Assembly (NCBI GenBank): GCA_030604135.1 | Contig: JAUVWL010000031.1 | Span: 1 to 38,094, forward strand | Source of the DNA: Burkholderiales bacterium | Lineage (GTDB): Bacteria; Pseudomonadota; Gammaproteobacteria; Burkholderiales; Burkholderiaceae_C | DNA length: 38,094 nucleotides | Direction of reading: 5' to 3' | Part shown: piece by piece, positions 33,503-38,094 of the stretch | How the letters are laid out: every line of letters begins with the position of its first letter | Numbering within the stretch: position 1 is the first letter of the stretch | Notes under the pieces: model-generated | Told to the model about the DNA's origin: nothing | What the model saw: only the letters and a program-made list of their open reading frames with translations | Database searches by the model: none | Program-made: the position numbers and the translations under genes

Positions 33503-34512
33503 ACACCCCAAACCCGCCCCAGCGCCTGCTCTTCAGTGCGATCGCCGTTGCCGCCACCCTGATGGGTTGCGCGTCGCAAGGCACGCCGCCACCCGTCATC
33601 CCGTTGGACGAGCCCGTGATGGCGCAGCCCCTACCCGAGCCGCCCAAGCCGGTGGAGGTGGTCGCGGTGCCGCAGGTGCTGCCCATGCCCTCGCAGATGA
33701 AGCCGCTGCCTGCGGCGCAGGACAAGCCGCCCGTGTCCGAGCCCGTGGACGAACGGCTTCGGGTGTCACGGGCCAACGAAGAGGCCCGGATGGCGCCGAC
33801 GCGGGAGGGCTACGTCAATGCGATCCAGGTCTGGCCCTACACCGACGGTGCGCTGTACCAGGTCTACGCAGCGCCGGGGCGCGTGACGGTGATTTCGCTG
33901 CAGGCGGGCGAAGAGCTGGTCACGGTGGCGGCCGGCGACACGGTGCGCTGGATCGTGGGCGACACGTCCAGCGGATCGGGCGATGCGCTGCGCGTGAACG
34001 TGCTGGTCAAGCCGGTGCGCATCGGCCTGAAGACCAACCTGGTCGTCACCACCAACCGGCGCACCTACCTGATCGAGCTGACCTCAACCGAGAAGGCGTG
34101 GATGGCCTCGGTGTCCTGGGACTACCCCAAGGACCGCCTGCTGGCCTTGCAGCGCCAGGCTCAGGCGGCGCAGACGGCAGCGCCGGTGGACGCGGGGCTG
34201 TCGCTGGAGCGCATCCGCTTTCGCTACGCGATCAGCGGCAGCACGCCGCCCTGGAAGCCTCTGCGGGCCTTTGACGATGGCGACAAGGTCTACATCCAGT
34301 TCCCGGCCGGCATCGCGCAAGGCGAGTTGCCGCCGCTGTTCGTCATCGGCGCGCAGGGCGACGGGCAGTTGGTGAACTACCGCTTTCGCTCGCCTTACTA
34401 CATCGTCGACCGCCTGTTTGGTGCGGCAGAACTGCGGCTGGGCGCCGACAAAGGCGACGTGGTCCGCATCGAGCGCACGGACGGATGGCCGCCGACCGCC
34501 CGGAGGAACTGA
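33499..34512 (+). CDS. trbG: TrbG, VirB9-like outer core protein (lipoprotein-like N-terminus)
   Basis: 337 residues from the ATG overlapping trbF. A signal with lipobox LMGC (Cys24) is followed by a Pro-rich spacer to about residue 85. The VirB9/TrbG domain (about 95-330) contains YTDGALYQVYAAPGRVTVISLQ, VRWIVGDT and the C-terminal lobe PPLFVIGAQGDGQLVNYRFR and YIVDRLF. The lipobox means it may be lipid-anchored, a job done by TrbH/VirB7 in other systems; no trbH gene is visible. It assembles the outer-membrane ring with TrbI. Confidence 0.93.
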   Translation: MNTPNPPQRLLFSAIAVAATLMGCASQGTPPPVIPLDEPVMAQPLPEPPKPVEVVAVPQVLPMPSQMKPLPAAQDKPPVSEPVDERLRVSRANEEARMAPTREGYVNAIQVWPYTDGALYQVYAAPGRVTVISLQAGEELVTVAAGDTVRWIVGDTSSGSGDALRVNVLVKPVRIGLKTNLVVTTNRRTYLIELTSTEKAWMASVSWDYPKDRLLALQRQAQAAQTAAPVDAGLSLERIRFRYAISGSTPPWKPLRAFDDGDKVYIQFPAGIAQGELPPLFVIGAQGDGQLVNYRFRSPYYIVDRLFGAAELRLGADKGDVVRIERTDGWPPTARRN

Positions 34513-34514
34513 AC

Positions 34515-35828
34515 ATGTCCATGCACGACCCCGCACCGTCCGATGCGCCCGGCCGCCTTGCTGCGGCCAAGGTGTCGCCCGAATCGATGGCGCTGCGCGC
34601 CCAGCCACGCCCAGTGACCCGGCTCAATCGCCGCAGCCTCGCGCTGCTGGCGGGCCTTCTGGCCTTGGGCGTGCTGGGGGCGACGGTCTGGTCGCTGCAG
34701 CCCAAGACTCGCCGGGAGTCCAGCGAGCCCGCCGAGCTGTTCAACGTTGATCGCGTCTCGCGCTCCGAGGGCCTGGGGCAGTTGCCTGCGGATTACTCCA
34801 AGCTGCAACATCCCGCACCGGTGCCAGAGTTGGGGCCACCCCTGCCCGGCGACCTGGGCCCAGCCATCGTCAAGTCGCAACAGCAGGTGGTGCCGAGCTA
34901 TTCGCCGCCGGGACACGACCCTGCCGCGTCAGAGCGCGATGCCCGGCGCAAGGAGTCCGATCAGGCTGCTGCCGCATCGGTGTTTTTTCGCAATGGTTCG
35001 CAGCGCGCGGCAACTGCTGCGCCGACCGCTGCGGCCCCTGGAACGCCGATCTCGGCGCCCAGCGGCCTGACGGGTTTCGACCCCATGGCAGCTGGCCCGG
35101 CGTCCACGCCAGCGCAGGCTGGCGGTACCGACGCCACGGCGTCACAGAACCGGCAAGACCAGAAGGAGGCTTTCCAGAAAACCGCTTCCACGGAAACACG
35201 CAATTCCGGCTCGCTGCAACTGCCCGCATCGCCGTACCAGGTGATGGCGGGCACGGTGATCGCCGGTGCCCTGGTCACCGGCATCCAGTCCGACCTGCCC
35301 GGCGACGTGATCGCCACGGTCACCGAGCCGGTCTACGACACCGCCACCGGCAAACACCTGCTGATCCCGCAGGGCTCGCGTATTCTCGGCCGCTACAACA
35401 GCCAGGTGAGCTATGGCCAGAGCCGGGTGCAGGTGGTGTGGAACCGGGTCATCCTGCCCGACACGTCGTCACTGACACTGGACAACCTGGTGGGTTCCGA
35501 CCCTGCCGGCCGGGCCGGACTCGAAGATGGCGTGGACTGGCACTGGGATCGCGTCTTTGCAGGCGCCGCGTTGACCTCGCTGCTGGGCATCGGTGCCGAG
35601 CTGGCCGCACCCGAGAACCGGCAGGATGGCAACCGCATCGTCATCGCCGGACGCGACAGCCTTCAGGACAGCGTGAACCAGATCGGTCAGGAAGTGACCC
35701 GCCGCAACCTGAACATCCAGCCGACATTGACCGCGCGGCCAGGCTTGCCCATGCGCGTCATCGTCAACCGCGACCTGGTGCTGCGCCCGTACCAGCCGCT
35801 GTTCTTCGTCCGAGGAGTACCACGATGA
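34515..35828 (+). CDS. trbI: TrbI, VirB10-like core channel protein
   Basis: 437 residues from the ATG at 34515 with GGAGG at 34502-34506. One membrane helix at about 41-60 (SLALLAGLLALGVLGATVW), a long Pro/Ala-rich periplasmic linker (about 60-240), then the VirB10 domain: VMAGTVIAGALVTGIQSDLPGDVIATVTEPVYDT, LLIPQGSRILGRY, VVWNRVILPD and the end MRVIVNRDLVLRPY. It spans both membranes and gates the channel. Its stop overlaps the DUF2274 gene. Confidence 0.95.
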   Translation: MSMHDPAPSDAPGRLAAAKVSPESMALRAQPRPVTRLNRRSLALLAGLLALGVLGATVWSLQPKTRRESSEPAELFNVDRVSRSEGLGQLPADYSKLQHPAPVPELGPPLPGDLGPAIVKSQQQVVPSYSPPGHDPAASERDARRKESDQAAAASVFFRNGSQRAATAAPTAAAPGTPISAPSGLTGFDPMAAGPASTPAQAGGTDATASQNRQDQKEAFQKTASTETRNSGSLQLPASPYQVMAGTVIAGALVTGIQSDLPGDVIATVTEPVYDTATGKHLLIPQGSRILGRYNSQVSYGQSRVQVVWNRVILPDTSSLTLDNLVGSDPAGRAGLEDGVDWHWDRVFAGAALTSLLGIGAELAAPENRQDGNRIVIAGRDSLQDSVNQIGQEVTRRNLNIQPTLTARPGLPMRVIVNRDLVLRPYQPLFFVRGVPR

Positions 35829-36100
35829 GCACGACCTGCAAGCTGCGCCTGGGGCCTCTGCCCAAAATCGAAAGCGTGAAGCTGACCTTCTCTTGTCCGT
35901 CCGACCTGAAGGCCGAGCTGGATCGCTACGCCGCTCTGCACGCGCAGACCTATGGCGAGGCGACAGATGCTCTGGCGCTGATTCCGCACATGCTGGCGGC
36001 GTTCATGGCCAGGGACCGAGGATTCCGGCGAGGAGATGCCAATGGTAAGACTCCATTGGCGTCGACCAAGTCGACCGATGCTGGCAGGGCGCTGGAATGA
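35825..36100 (+). CDS. DUF2274 domain protein
   Basis: 91 residues from the ATG overlapping the trbI stop. The sequence KLRLGPLPKIESVKLTFSCPSDLKAELDRYAALHAQTYGE is the pattern I recognise as DUF2274, which regularly follows trbI in Tn4371-like ICEs. It looks like a small ribbon-helix-helix-type protein (strand, then helix-turn-helix), so it may regulate the trb operon. No signal or membrane segment. Function unproven. Confidence 0.82.
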   Translation: MSTTCKLRLGPLPKIESVKLTFSCPSDLKAELDRYAALHAQTYGEATDALALIPHMLAAFMARDRGFRRGDANGKTPLASTKSTDAGRALE

Positions 36101-36309
36101 CCTGTATGGTGAAAGCGCTTGAGCCCACCCGGCCAAAGCTTGGTATGGGCCGTAGCCGAAAAGCGCCGATCAAGCGTTTCGCCGAAGTCATCGGTTACAG
36201 CGAGAACGCGGCACACCACAAAGTCAAGAATGGCGCGTGGGTGGGCAGCTTCATGGTGTTCGATGCACCCGAGCGCCGCGAGTACCATCAGCAAGGCGGT
36301 GCCGCATGA
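36097..36309 (+). CDS. Small basic protein with possible HTH, unrecognised
   Basis: 70 residues, overlapping both neighbours by ATGA. The centre (APIKRFAEVIGYSENAAHHKVKNGAWVGSF) reads like a winged-HTH/excisionase-type unit: a helix, a turn at IGYSE, a second helix, and a GAWVGSFMVFDAP wing. The start is rich in Lys and Arg. With the following HTH gene and the convergent integrase it may be a recombination directionality factor or regulator. I do not recognise a named family, and the fold is only a guess. Confidence 0.6.
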   Translation: MTCMVKALEPTRPKLGMGRSRKAPIKRFAEVIGYSENAAHHKVKNGAWVGSFMVFDAPERREYHQQGGAA

Positions 36310-36614
36310 CCGACGAAACGATCAACGCCGAACAGTGCGCCGAACTCCTGCACTGCACCGAGCAACGAATCGAGGAACTGACCCGAACCGGCGAGCTGCC
36401 GGGGATGAAATTCGGCCGCGGCTGGATCTACGTGAAGGCCGACCTGCTGGCCTACATTGCCGACCGCGCTCGGAAAGAGGCGGAAGAGCGGCGCCAGGAG
36501 CTCAACGCCCGAAAGTCGGTGCCGCGCTTGGACATACCGATCAAGCCGCGGCGACAGACGCCTCCACCGCTTCCTGTGCCGGCCAAAGCCTTTGCGCAAG
36601 GTCCACGCCCCTGA
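36306..36614 (+). CDS. Excisionase-like helix-turn-helix protein
   Basis: 102 residues from the ATG overlapping the previous stop. Residues about 5-55 (INAEQCAELLHCTEQRIEELTRTGELPGMKFGRGWIYVKADLLAYI) match the HTH_17/MerR-like excisionase domain: HTH followed by a short wing and a helix. The Arg/Glu-rich and Pro-rich tail overlaps the 3' end of the convergent integrase gene by 74 bases. Such a protein next to a tyrosine recombinase is a good candidate for the excisionase that promotes excision of the element, though related proteins also regulate transcription. Confidence 0.75.
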   Translation: MTDETINAEQCAELLHCTEQRIEELTRTGELPGMKFGRGWIYVKADLLAYIADRARKEAEERRQELNARKSVPRLDIPIKPRRQTPPPLPVPAKAFAQGPRP

Positions 36615-37767
36615 AGCTGGCGTAGCGCTGGGCCATCACCGAGCCCGGCTTCCATCCCATGATCTTGTTCAGCTCCTCCAGACGGAACAGATCGCGCCCG
36701 TCTTTGTCTTTCAGCTCCAGCCATCGGCACGTCGCTTCGTGTCTCAGGTCGTGTTCATGGAGGCCAACGATGTCCATGTACTCGAAAGCGATCCTGAAAC
36801 GGAATGACAGCCGTTGACTGGCACGCACCAAGCCCTTTTTCCCCTCCTCGACCCCTTCCTCGTGGAGGAACGGGAAGAGGTTCGCGTCTGGTTCAAACGG
36901 CGGCCGCGATGCAAAGTACGAGGAGAGAGCCTGATGCACTTCGGGACGCATCGGGACATCCCGATAAGAAATCTTCCCACGCCACTGCTTGGTCTCCTTG
37001 GCATGGATCACCTTGTTCTGCATGTCAATCTGGCCCCTGGTCAGCGTATACGCCTCCCTGAGCCGCAGTCCTGTGTTCAGGATCAGCAGGTACAAGGTCA
37101 ACAGCGCATCGCCGCCCTTGAGTTCGAGGCCACGCGAGCGGTCCGGCCGCTCATAGCCCGACAGCACCGCCACGATCTTCTCGTGCTCCCCGGGCAGCAG
37201 GCGCCTGTCGCGCGCCACATTCACCTTCACTTTGCCTCCCTTGGCTTTCGCCATCTGGGCATCGACGTCGGTATAAGTCGAATAGCCCCTGGGCAGCAAC
37301 TTCACGGGGTTGCTAATCTTGACGTTCACGTTGTGCCGCAGGTACTCGTCAATGGCCCGGCTCAGCGCCTGAATACGGTGCTTGATGGACGAAGGGGACA
37401 GGTTCTTCTCTACTTTCAGGGAACGGAGATAACCGGTCAGCCATTTGTAGTTGGCATCCGAAAACCGCACCGAACCTACCTCGCGCGTCAGTGTCTTGAG
37501 CGTGAGAATTTGCGATGGCGCCGCAAAACCGCTGTCCGACCACTCACCAAGAATGCGCAGCAAGCGCACGCCGTCGCCGGGAGACGTAGGGGCAGTCAGT
37601 TCTGCCGGCGGCGGGATGTCCGCGTGCTTCATCAGCTTCCACTGCTGCCCGTAGGCAATGGCCTCGGCCTGGGTGTCGAAGGTGAAGTACTTGCGCCCGT
37701 TCGGAAGCGATGGGTGTCTCAGCCCAATTTCCCACTTCCCGGATGGCTTGAGTCGGGGTTTTGCCAT
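36541..37767 (-). CDS. int: Tyrosine recombinase (integrase) of the element
   Basis: 408-residue tyrosine recombinase. The N-terminal arm-binding-like region (KPSGKWEIGLRHPSLPNGRKYFTFDT) is followed by a core-binding domain and the catalytic domain: Arg235 in NTGLRLREA, Lys260, the HDLR box with His339 and Arg342, Trp372 where many have His, and the nucleophile Tyr382 in MAQRYASFRG. All catalytic residues are present, so it should be active. GGAG lies 7 bases before the ATG. It is oriented toward the trb genes, with its start facing the serS end, as expected for an integrase reading inward from the attachment site. It is not visibly truncated. Confidence 0.93.
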   Translation of the reverse strand: MAKPRLKPSGKWEIGLRHPSLPNGRKYFTFDTQAEAIAYGQQWKLMKHADIPPPAELTAPTSPGDGVRLLRILGEWSDSGFAAPSQILTLKTLTREVGSVRFSDANYKWLTGYLRSLKVEKNLSPSSIKHRIQALSRAIDEYLRHNVNVKISNPVKLLPRGYSTYTDVDAQMAKAKGGKVKVNVARDRRLLPGEHEKIVAVLSGYERPDRSRGLELKGGDALLTLYLLILNTGLRLREAYTLTRGQIDMQNKVIHAKETKQWRGKISYRDVPMRPEVHQALSSYFASRPPFEPDANLFPFLHEEGVEEGKKGLVRASQRLSFRFRIAFEYMDIVGLHEHDLRHEATCRWLELKDKDGRDLFRLEELNKIMGWKPGSVMAQRYASFRGVDLAQRLWPAQEAVEASVAAA

Positions 37768-37771
37768 GCCA

Positions 37772-37810
37772 CATCTCCATCATGTCATCGAGATGGATCA
37801 TCGCATGATC
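37772..37810 (-). promoter_or_regulatory. Tandem inverted repeats over the integrase ribosome site
   Basis: CATCTC (37772-37777)/GAGATG (37790-37795) and GATCAT (37796-37801)/ATGATC (37805-37810) lie back to back just upstream of int. On the int transcript the GAGATG arm contains the ribosome-binding GGAGA, so the first hairpin could hide it. The second, a palindrome with a three-base centre, could be an operator. Confidence 0.5.
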
Positions 37811-38006
37811 TGACCGAGTTTCAGCCGCCATTTTGTGGCGTCTGTGGGTGCTTTCGAGGCGCTCCTCAAGCACATAGCTATCTGTAAGTTATTGATCTAT
37901 AAGGGCCTCAAAAATGACAGCAAACACAGAAATCAGCTACAAGATCGAGTTGATCCAGCGGGCGAACGAGCAGGCGGGGCAGGGTTTGCGTTGACCTAAA
38001 GCGCGC
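37811..38006. other. Junction region between integrase and serS; expected attachment site
   Basis: The right end of the element must lie between the integrase start and the serS end. The stretch near 37870-37920 is AT-rich (ATCTGTAAGTTATTGATC), as attachment cores often are. I see no tRNA 3' end and cannot place the core without the other end of the element. A 26-codon frame at 37914-37994 (MTANTEISYK...) has no supporting evidence. Confidence 0.45.
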
Positions 38007-38025
38007 GGCGGGGGCACACCCCGCC
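38007..38025 (-). terminator. Hairpin downstream of serS
   Basis: GGCGGGG (38007-38013) pairs perfectly with CCCCGCC (38019-38025) around a 5-base loop. On the minus strand it begins 11 bases after the serS stop and is followed by GCGCGCTTTAGG, a weak U-run. Likely the serS terminator. Confidence 0.6.
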
Positions 38026-38036
38026 ACGCATGAAAC

Positions 38037-38094
38037 TCAAAGCGTTTCCGCCCCACCCAGGTAGGGCCGCAGCGCCGCCGGCACCGTGATGCTG
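38037..38094 (-). CDS. serS: Seryl-tRNA synthetase, C-terminal end only
   Basis: The minus strand encodes SITVPAALRPYLGGAETL followed by a stop at 38039-38037. The (I)xVPxxLRPYxxGxExI pattern is the conserved C-terminus of bacterial SerRS. The rest of the gene lies beyond the window. It is host chromosome and fixes the right-hand limit of the ICE. Because only 18 residues are visible, confidence is below that of a full gene. Confidence 0.75.
   Translation of the reverse strand, partial: SITVPAALRPYLGGAETL

Noticed and set aside
37544..37873. 109-residue minus-strand frame overlapping the integrase start
   Set aside because: It crosses the int ribosome site and hairpins and then overlaps int in another phase; no recognisable domain, although the first 30 residues alone are not absurd as a protein.
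1..38094. CRISPR arrays, rRNA or tRNA genes
   Set aside because: No regularly spaced repeats and no tRNA-like T-loop or acceptor arms were found, including next to the integrase where a tRNA fragment might be expected.

Overview
The window is most of an integrative and conjugative element (ICE) from a high-GC betaproteobacterium, probably Burkholderiales/Comamonadaceae. It carries a catabolic cargo that looks complete for turning cyclohexanol or cyclohexanone into central metabolites. The backbone resembles the Tn4371 family of ICEs: parA, a ribbon-helix-helix partner, DUF2840, traF and a DUF3363 relaxase on the left; a LysR regulator, an entry-exclusion lipoprotein, traG, copG, trbBCDEJLFGI and DUF2274 on the right. 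Host and family assignments come from recognising gene families and gene order by eye; no database search was run.

Layout. 1-4165: partition and mobilisation genes, almost all joined by four-base ATGA stop/start overlaps, with a possible oriT region just upstream of the relaxase. 4292-4562: a broken IS3-family fragment marking the left edge of the cargo. 4666-12939: a chn-type module in the order chnC (lactone hydrolase), chnB (cyclohexanone monooxygenase), chnA (cyclohexanol dehydrogenase), chnD (6-hydroxyhexanoate dehydrogenase), chnE (6-oxohexanoate dehydrogenase), an outer-membrane protein, and an AraC-type activator (chnR). 12957-22440: a dicarboxylate beta-oxidation module with a divergent LysR regulator, acyl-CoA dehydrogenase, Bug-type solute receptor, class III CoA-transferase, fused enoyl-CoA hydratase/3-hydroxyacyl-CoA dehydrogenase, 3-oxoadipyl-CoA thiolase and both ETF subunits. 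22488-36100: the mating-pair-formation and coupling genes. 36097-37767: two small genes (one HTH) and a convergent tyrosine recombinase. The last 58 bases encode the C-terminus of seryl-tRNA synthetase on the minus strand, so the right end of the element lies between about 37768 and 38036.

How the genes work together (inference from families and order): ChnA oxidises cyclohexanol to cyclohexanone. ChnB inserts oxygen to give epsilon-caprolactone. ChnC opens it to 6-hydroxyhexanoate, and ChnD then ChnE oxidise that to adipate. The second module activates adipate with CoA, dehydrogenates it (electrons leave through ETF), hydrates and oxidises it to 3-oxoadipyl-CoA, and cleaves that to succinyl-CoA and acetyl-CoA. 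The two modules appear to be separately regulated (AraC type and LysR type) and sit in the slot between relaxase and traG/trb. The most notable points are this self-contained pathway on a transferable element, the integrase lying at the trb end beside serS, and several strong unassigned inverted repeats (upstream of rlxS, traG and int, and between chn genes).
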